Positions 48,640 to 56,861 are shown, numbered from the stretch's first letter. The stretch is DNA of 64,000 bases from Sphingopyxis solisilvae (GCF_015475875.1 NZ_JADKYM010000007.1:91701-155700); one strand, 5' to 3'. Notes: generated by a model not told the origin, from the letters alone. Program-made: numbers and translations.

Positions 48640-50011
48640 CATTGCGTTCATCGCTTTCCTGTTCGCCTTTATCGGGCTCGGCTTTCGCAAGCCGTTCCTG
48701 TTCGTGCTGTGCTTTTGCTATATCGACATCGTCGCGCCGCAGCGGCTGAGCTATTTTCTGATCAATTCGATCCCGATCTCGCTGATCGTGTTCGGGCTGG
48801 CGATCGTCGGCTGGCTGGCGATCGACGACAAACGCGACACGCGCTGGTCGGGGCGGCAGTTCCTGCTGGTCGCGCTGTTGATATATTGCGGCCTGACAAC
48901 GTCGCAGGCCGATTTCCCGGTCGAGGCGGCGGACAAATGGAGCTGGGTATGGAAAGCGTTGATCTGGGCGATTTTCCTGCCGCTGACGCTGCGCACCAAG
49001 CTGCGGATCGAATCGCTGGCGCTGATCATGCTGCTGTCGGCGGCGTCGATCGCGATCGCGGGGGGGATCAAGACCGCGGCGGGCGGCGGCGGTTATGGTT
49101 CGCTGCAACTGCTGCTCAACGAAAATTACGGGCTGTACGAAGGGTCGATCATGTCGACCGTCGGCATTGCGATCATCCCGCTGATCCTGTGGTATCGCCG
49201 CCACGGCACGATCTTTCCGCCCGACTGGCGGGTGACGACATTCTGTTTCGCGCTGTGTTTCGCCTGCATGTTGCTGCCGATCGGGACGCAGGCGCGGACC
49301 GGGCTGGTCTGCCTGGCGGTGCTGGCGGTGCTGTCGCTGCGCGCGGTCCAGCACCGGTTTCTCTATATCGCCGGTGCCGGATTGCTGGCGATCGCCGCTA
49401 TCCCGTTTCTGCCGCAGAGCTTTACCGAGCGGATGGAGACGATCCAGGGGTACAAGTCCGACCAGTCGGCATCGACGCGCGTCGCGGTGTGGGCGTGGAC
49501 GTGGGAATATGCCAAGGACAATCCGTTCGGCGGCGGATTCGAAGCCTATATCCAGAACCGGCTGCGCGTTGAAACGACGGGATCGCGCTATGACCCCGAC
49601 AATCCCCAGAATGCCGAGACGGCGGTGCATGACGAACAGTCGCGCGCCTATCACTCGAGCTATTTCGAGATGCTGGGCGAACAGGGCTATCCCGGGCTGG
49701 CGCTGTGGTTGCTGCTGCACATCGTCGGCATCGTCCAGATGGAGCGGCTCAGGCGCCGTTACCTGAAAACGCGGCGCGCCGAGGAACAATGGATCGCGCC
49801 GCTGGCGACCGCGCTCCAGCACGGCCACATCGTCTATATGGTCGGATCGCTGTTCGTCGGCATCGCGTTCCAGCCGTTCATCTACATGATGCTGGCGCTG
49901 GAGATGGGTCTGTCGACCTATTGCCGCCGCCGCGAGCAGGAAGCGGGGTGGCGGCCGCTGACCGCGCGTCCGGCGCAGGTTCCGGCGCGGCATCCGGCGG
50001 CAAGTCCCTAG
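48632..50011 (+). CDS. Putative O-glycosylation ligase, exosortase A system-associated
   Basis: The 459-residue membrane protein has about 11 helices. IAFLFAFIGLGFRKPFLFVLCFCYIDIVAPQRLSYFLI is the N-terminal DUF5935-like part. The O-antigen-ligase (Wzy_C/WaaL) domain has TQARTGLVCLAVLAVL, the periplasmic loop with HSSYFEMLGEQGYPGLALWLLL and the conserved His/Glu. This is the TIGR03097 type, linked to PEP-CTERM/exosortase systems. It probably joins or polymerises surface glycans. The exosortase itself is not in the window. A perfect hairpin follows. Confidence 0.87.
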   Translation: MRDIAFIAFLFAFIGLGFRKPFLFVLCFCYIDIVAPQRLSYFLINSIPISLIVFGLAIVGWLAIDDKRDTRWSGRQFLLVALLIYCGLTTSQADFPVEAADKWSWVWKALIWAIFLPLTLRTKLRIESLALIMLLSAASIAIAGGIKTAAGGGGYGSLQLLLNENYGLYEGSIMSTVGIAIIPLILWYRRHGTIFPPDWRVTTFCFALCFACMLLPIGTQARTGLVCLAVLAVLSLRAVQHRFLYIAGAGLLAIAAIPFLPQSFTERMETIQGYKSDQSASTRVAVWAWTWEYAKDNPFGGGFEAYIQNRLRVETTGSRYDPDNPQNAETAVHDEQSRAYHSSYFEMLGEQGYPGLALWLLLHIVGIVQMERLRRRYLKTRRAEEQWIAPLATALQHGHIVYMVGSLFVGIAFQPFIYMMLALEMGLSTYCRRREQEAGWRPLTARPAQVPARHPAASP

Positions 50012-50016
50012 CGTTC

Positions 50017-50064
50017 CCCATCTGCTCGTCATCCCGGCGAATGCCGGGATGACGAGCAGATGGG
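50017..50064. repeat. Dispersed palindromic repeat, family E (CGTCATCCCGGC)
   Basis: A 22-bp arm containing CTCGTCATCCCGGC is repeated as a perfect reverse complement around a GAAT loop. It starts six bases after the ligase stop and overlaps an ATG (50060) that reads in frame with topoisomerase. It looks like a terminator made from the common TCATCCCGGCGAA repeat. Confidence 0.85.
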
Positions 50065-50095
50065 AACTATCGGCCGGGCAACGCGCTATCCCCGC

Positions 50096-51106
50096 ATGCC
50101 CTCCCCCGGCCTGATCCACGTCGACGACAGCTTGCCCGGTATCAGCCGCGAACGCGTCGGCGAGGGTTGGCGGTATCGCGATCCGCAAGGCCGGATCATC
50201 CGCGACCGCGACGAGATCGCCCGGCTGAACGCGATCGCGCTGCCCCCGGCCTATGAAGACGCGTGGTTTTGTCCGGCCGCCAACGGGCATATCCTGGCCA
50301 CGGGTTACGACGCGCGCGGGCGCAAGCAATATCGCTATCACCCCGATTTCCGGCTGGCGCGCGAGGCCGACAAATATGACCGCTGCGCCGCCTTCGGTCA
50401 CGCGTTGCCGCTGCTCCGTGCGCGGCTCGAAAGCGATCTGGCGCGGCGGACGCTGTGTCAGGAACGCGTCGTCGGCGCAGTCGTCCGGCTGCTCGACCTT
50501 GCGGCGCTGCGCGTCGGCAACGAACAATATGTCGCGGCGAACAAGAGTTTCGGCGCGACGACGCTGCGCCGCCGCCATGCCAGACTGACCGGCCGGACGC
50601 TTCGCCTCAGTTACCGCGCCAAGGGCGGCGCCCGGCGGGAAGTCGCGATCAGCGACCGCAATATCACGACGCTGGTCCGCCGGTTACAGGACCTGCCGGG
50701 ACAGCATCTGTTCCAATATGAGGATGCGGGTGGCGTCTGCGCGGTCGGGTCGGATGACGTCAACGCCTATATCCGCGAGGCAATGGGCGGCGATTTCAGC
50801 GCCAAGCATTTCCGCACCTGGACCGCGAGCGTCGAGGCCTTTGCCTTCCTGTACGACGCGCCCGAACCGCCGATATTGAAAGCGATGGTCGAACATGTCG
50901 CCGACCGATTGGGCAACACGCCGGCGATCGCACGCAAATCCTATGTCCACCCCGCGATGATCGACGCGGCGCAGACGCGCGGAGATTTCGCCGCCGCCGT
51001 CGGCCGCCTGCCGCGCGCGACCAAATATCTTTCGCGTTACGAACGCGGATTTTTGACCTATCTGGAGCAGGCGCCCGATGCCGCGGCGCTGCTTCGTTCC
51101 GCCTGA
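50096..51106 (+). CDS. Type IB DNA topoisomerase
   Basis: The enzyme relaxes supercoils by nicking one strand through a 3'-phosphotyrosine. The 336-residue product is of the small bacterial (poxvirus-like) kind: WRYRDPQGRIIRDRDEIARLNAIALPPAYEDAW, GRKQYRYHPDFR, AALRVGNEQY (Arg), SYRAKGGARREV (Lys), HFRTWTASVEAF (Arg/His) and NTPAIARKSYVHP (catalytic Tyr). The start at 50096 is used because the alternative ATG at 50060 lies inside the upstream repeat. Confidence 0.93.
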   Translation: MPSPGLIHVDDSLPGISRERVGEGWRYRDPQGRIIRDRDEIARLNAIALPPAYEDAWFCPAANGHILATGYDARGRKQYRYHPDFRLAREADKYDRCAAFGHALPLLRARLESDLARRTLCQERVVGAVVRLLDLAALRVGNEQYVAANKSFGATTLRRRHARLTGRTLRLSYRAKGGARREVAISDRNITTLVRRLQDLPGQHLFQYEDAGGVCAVGSDDVNAYIREAMGGDFSAKHFRTWTASVEAFAFLYDAPEPPILKAMVEHVADRLGNTPAIARKSYVHPAMIDAAQTRGDFAAAVGRLPRATKYLSRYERGFLTYLEQAPDAAALLRSA

Positions 51107-51126
51107 CCACATCCACGAGGACCGAC

Positions 51127-52323
51127 TTGACCTTTTCCATCCTTGCCGCGGCGACCGCCGCCGCCAAGCCCGCATCGACCAAGCCCGCCGCCGCGACCAA
51201 CCCGATCGAGGACATCCGCCTGTGGTGGGACAGCAGCGTCGCGTGGGTGAACAGCCACTGGTTGCAGATCGGGATCGCGATTGCGGCGGGCCTTGCCATT
51301 TATTTCCTGCTGTCGATGGTCCGCGGCTTTGCGCTGAAGCGCGCGCAGGCGGCGCCGGGCGAATTCACCCTGACCCACATCGTCGGCCGGGTGCTGCACA
51401 AAACCAAGTCGTTCGTGCTCGCCATTGTCGCGCTGCGGCTGGTCGCGGGCTATGCCCAGCCACCCGCGGTGATCATGCAGATCATCCAGTTCGTCTTCAC
51501 CGTTTCGGTCGTGTTGCAGGTCGCCATCTGGGCGCGCGAAATCATCCTGGGGCTGATCCAGCGCCGCGCTTCAGACGGCCATAATGAAACGCTGTCGAAC
51601 GCGATGGGGATCATCCGTCTGTTGATCAGCATCGCGCTGTTTGCGATCGCAGCGATCGTCATCCTCGACAATATGGGGGTCAATGTCACCGGGCTGGTCG
51701 CGGGTCTGGGCATCGGCGGCATCGCCATTGGCCTGGCCGCGCAGGGTATTTTTTCGGACCTGTTCGCGTCGCTTTCGATCATTTTCGATCGCCCGTTCCG
51801 CGTCGGCGAGACGATCCGGTACGACACCAGCACCGCGACGGTCGAACGCATCGGCCTGAAAAGCACGCGTTTGCGCTCGATCAACGGCGAATTGCTGGTG
51901 GTGTCGAACACCAACCTCCTGTCCAAGGAAATCACCAATTTTGCCCATCTCCACCGGCGACGCGTCACCTTTCTGATCAGCGTCATCTATCAGACGACCC
52001 CGACGATGCTGCGCGACCTTCCCGCGCTGCTCGAGGCGCAGGTTCAGGCGGCGGGGCACGAGTTCATCCGGTCGAGCTTTGTCACCTTTGGGCAATCGAG
52101 CCTGGATTTCGAATTGCTGTTCGATGTGTACAGCGAGGATTTCGGTGTTGTTACCGCGGCGCGGACCGATGTCGGCATCCGCGTGTTCGAGGCGATGGCC
52201 GAAGCGGGTTATGAATTCGCCTATCCCACCCAGACCACCTTCACCGCCGCCCCCGACGGGACGATGATTCTGCCCTATGCCGAAAGCGTGACGATGAAGC
52301 AGCCCGTGGAGGGCAAAGACTGA
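51127..52323 (+). CDS. Mechanosensitive ion channel protein (MscS family)
   Basis: MscS channels open under osmotic downshock. The 398-residue protein has four helices before the pore. Helix near 180-210 is ILDNMGVNVTGLVAGLGIGGIAIGLAAQ, with the glycine/alanine-packed pore, followed by GIFSDLFASLSIIFDRPFRVGETI of the beta domain. The start is a TTG at 51127 with GAGGA five bases upstream; no ATG is better placed. It follows the topoisomerase gene by 20 bases and may be co-transcribed. Confidence 0.92.
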   Translation: MTFSILAAATAAAKPASTKPAAATNPIEDIRLWWDSSVAWVNSHWLQIGIAIAAGLAIYFLLSMVRGFALKRAQAAPGEFTLTHIVGRVLHKTKSFVLAIVALRLVAGYAQPPAVIMQIIQFVFTVSVVLQVAIWAREIILGLIQRRASDGHNETLSNAMGIIRLLISIALFAIAAIVILDNMGVNVTGLVAGLGIGGIAIGLAAQGIFSDLFASLSIIFDRPFRVGETIRYDTSTATVERIGLKSTRLRSINGELLVVSNTNLLSKEITNFAHLHRRRVTFLISVIYQTTPTMLRDLPALLEAQVQAAGHEFIRSSFVTFGQSSLDFELLFDVYSEDFGVVTAARTDVGIRVFEAMAEAGYEFAYPTQTTFTAAPDGTMILPYAESVTMKQPVEGKD

Positions 52324-52416
52324 CGCTACGGCGCCGTAGCCAAAGCCCTTGGCCCTTGTGCAACGCGGCAGGAGAGGCCTAGAACGCGCCCCGAACCGGA
52401 ATATAGGGGATGACAA

Positions 52417-52875
52417 ATGGCCACCATCACGCCGCAGGAATTGCAGACCAGGGTCGGCGAGCATCTGGGCACGTCGGACTGGGTGCTGGTCGATCAGGAA
52501 ATGATCAACAAGTTTGCCGACGCGACCGGCGACCACCAGTTCATCCATATCGACGAGGAAAAGGCGAAGCTGACGCCGTTCGGCGGCACCATCGCGCACG
52601 GGTTCCTGACCCTGTCGCTGATGCCGATGTTGGGCCAGAGCACCGACGGGCCGAAGGTCGGCGGCGTCAAGATGGGCGTCAATTACGGCTGCAACAAAGT
52701 CCGCTTCCTGTCGCCCGTCCGTTCGGGCAAGCGCGTGCGCAGCCACATCAAACTGCTCGAGCTGGAAGAAAAGCGCCCCGGCCAGTGGCAGCAGACCAAC
52801 GAAGTGACCGTCGAGATCGAGGGCGAGGAAAAGCCCGCCCTGATCGCCGAATGGATCAGCCAGTTTTTCGTTTGA
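52417..52875 (+). CDS. MaoC-like (R)-specific enoyl-CoA hydratase
   Basis: The 152-residue hotdog-fold protein has FADATGDHQFIHIDEEKAKLTPFGGTIAHGFLTLSL, the MaoC motif with catalytic Asp and His, plus GVKMGVNYGCNKVRFLSPV. It hydrates enoyl-CoA, linking beta-oxidation to other pools, such as polyhydroxyalkanoate or ethylmalonyl-CoA. The upstream spacer has no clear site beyond a GGGGATGACA. A repeat separates it from a thiolase gene, with which it may work. Confidence 0.9.
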   Translation: MATITPQELQTRVGEHLGTSDWVLVDQEMINKFADATGDHQFIHIDEEKAKLTPFGGTIAHGFLTLSLMPMLGQSTDGPKVGGVKMGVNYGCNKVRFLSPVRSGKRVRSHIKLLELEEKRPGQWQQTNEVTVEIEGEEKPALIAEWISQFFV

Positions 52876-52885
52876 CGTAGTTAAG

Positions 52886-53009
52886 CCCCTCCCCTTCAGG
52901 GGAGGGGTTGGGGTGGGGTCCCTCGCCCTTGCGCTAGGCCGATGGACCCCACCCGCTGCGACCAGGCAGCAAGCTGCCAAGTCTCGCTGCCCTCCCCTGA
53001 AGGGGAGGG
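52886..53009. repeat. Dispersed palindromic repeat, family F (CCCTCCCC)
   Basis: CCCCTCCCC-TTCA-GGGGAGGGG (52886-52907) begins the element and CCCTCCCCT-GA-AGGGGAGGG (52990-53009) ends it. Between them, GGGTGGGGTCC pairs with GGACCCCACCC. It is a compound palindrome between the MaoC and thiolase genes. Confidence 0.8.
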
Positions 53010-53032
53010 ATGGAATTGTTAGGAGAAATATC

Positions 53033-54214
53033 ATGCGTGACGCCGTCATCGTTTCCACCGCCCGCACCCCGCTGACCAAGGCGGCGCGCGGATCGTTCAA
53101 CAACACGCTCGCGCCGACGCTGGGCTCTTTCTCGGTCAAGGCCGCGGTCGAGCGCGCGGGCCTGGAGGGCGGCGAAATCGACGACGTCGTGTTCGGCGCC
53201 GCGATGCAGCAGGGGTCGCAGACGATGAACGTCGCGCGGCTGATCGCGCTGCGGTCGGGCCTGCCCGTCACCGTCCCCGGCATGTCGATCGACCGCCAAT
53301 GCTCGTCGGGCCTGATGACGATCGCGACCGCCGCAAAGCAGATCATCGTCGACCGCCAGGACATCTGCGTCGCGGGCGGCATCGAGAGCATCTCGAAAGT
53401 CAGCGGCAGCGGCAAGGTGTTCATCGAGACCGATGCCGAGCTGATCGCGATGCACAAGGACACCTATATGCCGATGATCGGCACCGCCGAGGTCGTCGCC
53501 AAGCGTTACAATATCAGCCGCGAAGTGCAGGACGAATATTCGCTCCAGTCGCAGCAGCGCACCGCCGCCGCGCAGGCCGCGGGCAAATATGACGACGAGA
53601 TCGTCGCCTGCAACGCCACGATGGCGGTGATGGACAAGGAAACCAAGGAAGTCAGCTTCAAGGACGTCGTCGCCGACAAGGACGAGTGCAACCGTCCCGA
53701 CACGACGCTGGAAGGGCTCGCCAGCCTGAAGCCGGTGATGGGCGAAGGCCACACGATCACCGCCGGCAATGCCAGCCAGCTCGCCGACGGGTCGTCGGCG
53801 TGCGTCGTGATGGAAGCCAAGGTCGCCGAAAAGCGCGGGCTCCAGCCGCTCGGCCGTTATGTGGGCATGGCGGTCGCGGGCACCGAGCCCGACGAAATGG
53901 GCATCGGCCCGGTGTTTGCGATCCCCAAGCTGCTCGAACGCTTCGAGCTCAAGATGGACGACATCGGCCTGTGGGAACTCAACGAAGCATTCGCGGTGCA
54001 GGTGCTCTATTGCCGCGACAAGCTGGGCATTCCGAACGAACTGCTCAACGTCAACGGCGGCTCGATCTCGATCGGCCACCCGTTCGGCATGACCGGCGCG
54101 CGCTGCGTCGGCCACGCGCTGATCGAAGGCAAACGTCGCGGCGTCAAATATGCCGTCGTCACCATGTGCATCGGTGGCGGCCAGGGCGCAGCGGGTCTGT
54201 TCGAGGTCTTCTGA
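53033..54214 (+). CDS. Acetyl-CoA C-acyltransferase (thiolase)
   Basis: Thiolase cleaves 3-oxoacyl-CoA in beta-oxidation or condenses acetyl-CoA. The 393-residue product has the nucleophile Cys in SIDRQCSSGLMTIATAA, NVNGGSISIGHPFGMTGAR with the active-site His, and the second Cys in TMCIGGGQGAAGLFE. The start at 53033 (MRDAVIVSTARTP) is the family start; the longer frame reads through the repeat. TTAGGAGAAATATC precedes it. The CMD-like gene overlaps its stop (TGATG). Confidence 0.94.
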   Translation: MRDAVIVSTARTPLTKAARGSFNNTLAPTLGSFSVKAAVERAGLEGGEIDDVVFGAAMQQGSQTMNVARLIALRSGLPVTVPGMSIDRQCSSGLMTIATAAKQIIVDRQDICVAGGIESISKVSGSGKVFIETDAELIAMHKDTYMPMIGTAEVVAKRYNISREVQDEYSLQSQQRTAAAQAAGKYDDEIVACNATMAVMDKETKEVSFKDVVADKDECNRPDTTLEGLASLKPVMGEGHTITAGNASQLADGSSACVVMEAKVAEKRGLQPLGRYVGMAVAGTEPDEMGIGPVFAIPKLLERFELKMDDIGLWELNEAFAVQVLYCRDKLGIPNELLNVNGGSISIGHPFGMTGARCVGHALIEGKRRGVKYAVVTMCIGGGQGAAGLFEVF

Positions 54215-54798
54215 TGCGCCTCGGCGCCCCGCGTATCGAGCCGGTCGATTTGGGCCGGCTCGATGCCGACCAGCGCGCCGCGCTCGAACCTTTCCTTTCC
54301 ACCGAGGGTGGAAAGGTCGGGGGCGGCAAGATCCTCAATATCTTCCGCACCCTCGCCCATGCACCGAAGGCGCTGACCGCGTTCCTTGGCTGGGGCAACT
54401 ACATCCTGTCGAAGCGCAATGCGCTGAGCCCCCGGGATCGCGAACTCGTCATCCTGCGCACCGGCTATAATTGCCGGTCGGGCTATGAATGGACGCAGCA
54501 CAAGCGCATCGGGCTCGACTGCGGTCTGACCGAAGCCGAGGTTGCGCGGATCAAGGCGGGGCCGGATGCGGGCGGCTGGAGCGAGCTTGACCAAGCCATG
54601 CTGCGCGCCACCGACGAGCTGACCGGCCACCATTTCGTCACCGATGCGACCTGGGCGGCGCTGGCACCGCTCGGCGACAAGGGCCGCATGGATCTGGTGA
54701 TGACGGTCGGCCAGTACACGCAGGTTTCCATGATATTGAACAGCTTCGGCGTTCAGGTCGAGGACGGCTGGGACGTCGACCCAGACCTTCGCAAATAG
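54214..54798 (+). CDS. Carboxymuconolactone decarboxylase-family protein (AhpD-like fold)
   Basis: The 194-residue product carries ALSPRDRELVILRTGYNCRSGYEWTQHKRIG, the AhpD/CMD core with a Cys and a downstream His but without a second Cys in the usual C-x-x-C place. So alkylhydroperoxidase activity is uncertain. Role in lipid or aromatic metabolism is possible. Its ATG shares one base with the stop of the thiolase gene, so they are coupled; a small monooxygenase-like gene follows after 17 bases. Confidence 0.84.
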   Translation: MRLGAPRIEPVDLGRLDADQRAALEPFLSTEGGKVGGGKILNIFRTLAHAPKALTAFLGWGNYILSKRNALSPRDRELVILRTGYNCRSGYEWTQHKRIGLDCGLTEAEVARIKAGPDAGGWSELDQAMLRATDELTGHHFVTDATWAALAPLGDKGRMDLVMTVGQYTQVSMILNSFGVQVEDGWDVDPDLRK

Positions 54799-54815
54799 AG
54801 CAAGGAGAGAGAAAC

Positions 54816-55103
54816 ATGGCCATCGGCATCATCGCCACGCTGCGCGTGCAGCCCGGCAAGGAAGCGGAATTCGAGGGCGTGTTCGCCGAACTGGCGCCCG
54901 CGGTCGCCGCGAACGAGCCCGGCAACAGCTATTACCGCCTGTTTCGCGCCGAAGAAGCGGGCGTGTACAAGGTGCTCGAATGTTATGACGACGAGGCCGC
55001 AGTCGACGCCCACCGCGCGTCGGACCATTTCCGCACGCTGGGCGCGAAACTGGGGCCGTGCCTGGCGGGGGCGCCGGAGATCGAGAAGCTGAGCGGGGTT
55101 TGA
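54816..55103 (+). CDS. Antibiotic biosynthesis monooxygenase-like (quinol monooxygenase) protein
   Basis: The 95-residue single-domain protein reads IGIIATLRVQPGKEAEFEGVFAELAPAVAANEPGNSYYRLF and then YKVLECYDDEAAVDAHRASDHFR. This is the dimeric alpha+beta barrel ABM fold, whose members oxidise quinols or degrade small compounds without cofactor. The reaction here is unknown. AAGGAGAGAGAAAC precedes the ATG. It closes the thiolase - CMD - ABM unit. Confidence 0.85.
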   Translation: MAIGIIATLRVQPGKEAEFEGVFAELAPAVAANEPGNSYYRLFRAEEAGVYKVLECYDDEAAVDAHRASDHFRTLGAKLGPCLAGAPEIEKLSGV

Positions 55104-55114
55104 GGGGGTTTCGT

Positions 55115-55294
55115 CCCTCTCCCCTTGCGGGAGAGGGTTGCGCAGACTTGCGAACTTGTTCGCTAGTCGAAGCTGGGTGAGGGGTTGCGGTCGCTTGCGA
55201 CCGCGCGAGCCTCACGCTCGCCAACCCCTCATCCAACTATGCCTAGTCACTTCGTGACAAGGCTTCGTATCCTTCTCCCGCAAGGGGAGAAGGG
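55115..55294. repeat. Dispersed palindromic repeat, family F-like compound element
   Basis: CCCTCTCCC/GGGAGAGGG at the left end and CCTTCTCCC/GGGAGAAGG at the right enclose smaller palindromes (GGTCGCTTGCGACC, GTCACTTCGTGAC, GTGAGGGGTT with AACCCCTCAT). The 180-base element fills the gap between the convergent monooxygenase-like and soxR genes. No gene is seen in it. Confidence 0.8.
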
Positions 55295-55298
55295 ACAA

Positions 55299-55769
55299 TT
55301 ACGGTATCTCCGCAATCTCCCCCGCCCGGTCGCCCAGCACATAACGCGGCCCCGCCCCGCGCTGCGCCGCCTTGTCCTGTGCATTGTACAGCCCACACTT
55401 CTTCAACGACAGACATCCGCAGCCGATGCACTGGTCGAGCAGCCCGCGCGTGCGCGTCAGCGCCGCGATCTGCGCGTCGATGCGTGCGCGCAGCCCGGTG
55501 CTGATCCGCGTCCAGTCGGCGGCATTGGGTGTCCGCCCGGCGGGCAGCCGCGCCAGCTCGGCGGCGATTTCGTCGAGGCTCAGCCCCATTTGCTGCGCGA
55601 TCAGGATGAACGACACGCGGCGGATGTCGGCGCGCAGAAAGCGGCGCTGGCCACCGCGCGTGCGCAGCGCGTCGAGCAATCCTTTAGCCTCGTAGAAACG
55701 GATCGCCGACACTGCGACGCCGGTACGCGCGGCGAGTTCGCCGATCGCGATCAGGTCGGTGCGGTGAAT
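55299..55769 (-). CDS. soxR: Redox-sensitive MerR-family regulator SoxR, apparent ATT start
   Basis: SoxR senses redox-active compounds through a 2Fe-2S cluster and activates promoters with a long spacer. The 156-residue frame has the MerR helix-turn-helix IAIGELAARTGVAVSAIRFYEAKGLL and the cluster ligands in CIGCGCLSLKKC (Cys114, 117, 119 and 125), the exact SoxR pattern. The first standard start, GTG at 55712, lies inside the recognition helix and would destroy the domain. Upstream, the frame is open only to a TGA 18 bases before an ATT at 55769, and AGGAGG lies four bases before that ATT. So translation likely begins at ATT, or the start was lost by mutation. Confidence 0.85.
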   Translation of the reverse strand: MHRTDLIAIGELAARTGVAVSAIRFYEAKGLLDALRTRGGQRRFLRADIRRVSFILIAQQMGLSLDEIAAELARLPAGRTPNAADWTRISTGLRARIDAQIAALTRTRGLLDQCIGCGCLSLKKCGLYNAQDKAAQRGAGPRYVLGDRAGEIAEIP

Positions 55770-55782
55770 GCTACCTCCTAGC

Positions 55783-55867
55783 CGTCATTGCGAGGAGCCG
55801 CAGGCGACGCGGCAATCCAGAGGGTGCGTAAACCGCTCTGGATTGCTTCGCTCCGCTCGCAATGACG
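55783..55867. repeat. Dispersed palindromic repeat, family D copy 2
   Basis: CGTCATTGCGAGGAGC, then GCAATCCAGAG, mirror CTCTGGATTGCTTCGCT and CGCAATGACG. Compared with copies at 42180 and 58053 the left arm has GGAGCCGCAGGCG in place of CGAAGCGAAG. It starts 14 bases upstream of the soxR start and abuts the soxR-facing promoter. Confidence 0.88.
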
Positions 55868-55875
55868 ATCACATA

Positions 55876-55906
55876 TTGATCTAAACTTCACTTCAGCTTT
55901 TATAGG
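55876..55906 (+). promoter_or_regulatory. MerR/SoxR-type promoter with 19-bp spacer
   Basis: TTGATC (55876-55881) and TATAGG (55901-55906) are separated by 19 bases, the over-long spacer recognised by MerR-family activators. The spacer holds an imperfect dyad, CTAAACTT and ACTTCAG. It points to the VOC gene and lies in the soxR divergent region, so SoxR is the obvious candidate regulator. Confidence 0.6.
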
Positions 55907-55938
55907 CCCTTGCGTCAACCCCAATCAGGAGCCTGTCC

Positions 55939-56334
55939 GTGACGCACGCCTTTATCGAACATGTCAATCTGACCGTCAGCGATCCCGATCGCACCGCCAC
56001 CCTGTTGTCGGCGATCTTCGGCTGGCACGAACGCTGGCGCGGCCCGGCGCGCGACGGCGGCCGCACGATCCACCTCGGCAGCGATGCTGCCTATGTCGCG
56101 CTCTACACCGGTCCCGACGGACAACATGCGGGGATCCGCTATCCCAAGGGCGAACCGCTCAACCATGTCGGGGTGCAGGTCGACGATCTCGACGCGGTCG
56201 AGGCGCGGGTCGTGGCCGCGGGCCTCGCTCCCTTCAACCACGCCGATTATGAACCCGGCCGCCGCTTCTATTTCTTCGACCCCGACGGCATCGAATATGA
56301 GGTGGTGAGCTATTCCGACCGCGCGCGCGGTTGA
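55939..56334 (+). CDS. VOC-family (glyoxalase/bleomycin-resistance-like) protein
   Basis: The 131-residue product has the two beta-alpha-beta-beta-beta halves of the VOC fold: FIEHVNLTVSDPDRTATLLSAIFGW, NHVGVQVDDLDAVEARVVAAG and RFYFFDPDGIEYEVVSYS. His and Glu are at the usual metal positions (H in EHVN, H in NHVG, E in IEYEVV). Substrate unknown. The GTG start at 55939 follows CAGGAGCCTG. It lies downstream of the promoter that faces soxR and probably belongs to the SoxR regulon. Confidence 0.85.
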   Translation: MTHAFIEHVNLTVSDPDRTATLLSAIFGWHERWRGPARDGGRTIHLGSDAAYVALYTGPDGQHAGIRYPKGEPLNHVGVQVDDLDAVEARVVAAGLAPFNHADYEPGRRFYFFDPDGIEYEVVSYSDRARG

Positions 56335-56396
56335 GGCGGGCAACAATGGCGCGCCTGCCGCGTTGAAGGTTCATCGAGGGAAAAGGAGCAACATCG

Positions 56397-56861
56397 ATGA
56401 GCGACGATATCAAAAAGCAGTTCTGGAAAGCCCTCGCCGACAGCCCCTATGTCATGGTCGGCAAGACCGGCAGCGGCGAGCATCATATCCCGATGAACGC
56501 CCAGCTCGACGAGGATGCCGACAGCGCCTTCTGGTTCTTTACCTCGACCGACAACCGGCTGGCGAACGGCGGCCCGGCGATGGCACAGTTCGCGTCGAAG
56601 GGCCACGACCTGTTCGCGTGCATTTCGGGCACGCTGGTCCGCGAAAGCGACCGTGCGGTGCTCGACAGGCTGTGGAGCAACGGCGTCGCCGCGTGGTACG
56701 ACGGCGGCAAGGACGATCCGAACCTGGTCCTGCTCCGCTTTGACCTGGGCGATGCCGAAATCTGGACCGCCGATGTCGGGATCAAGGGCATGTTCAAGCT
56801 GATGACCGGCATGAAGATGAAGGAAAGCGACCTCGGCAAACATGCCGAGGTGGCGCTGTAG
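56397..56861 (+). CDS. Pyridoxamine 5'-phosphate oxidase-like, general stress protein 26 type
   Basis: The 154-residue product has the split-barrel flavin-binding fold: KKQFWKALADSPYVMVGKTG, HHIPMNAQLDEDADSAFWFFTSTDNRLA, and LLRFDLGDAEIWTADVGIKGMFKLM. It resembles the GSP26/PPOX group, often FMN- or heme-binding, linked to stress. The reaction is unknown. AAAAGGAGCAACATCG precedes the ATG. It sits 62 bases after the VOC gene and may share its promoter. Confidence 0.85.
   Translation: MSDDIKKQFWKALADSPYVMVGKTGSGEHHIPMNAQLDEDADSAFWFFTSTDNRLANGGPAMAQFASKGHDLFACISGTLVRESDRAVLDRLWSNGVAAWYDGGKDDPNLVLLRFDLGDAEIWTADVGIKGMFKLMTGMKMKESDLGKHAEVAL

Noticed and set aside
48566..50578. Open frame of 670 codons on the minus strand
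   Set aside because: It covers the O-glycosylation ligase and topoisomerase genes in antisense and has Arg/Gln-rich composition without any motif.
55299..55712. soxR starting at the GTG at 55712
   Set aside because: This would remove the first helix and half of the helix-turn-helix, while the four cluster cysteines and the rest of the domain are intact. A longer product is far more likely.
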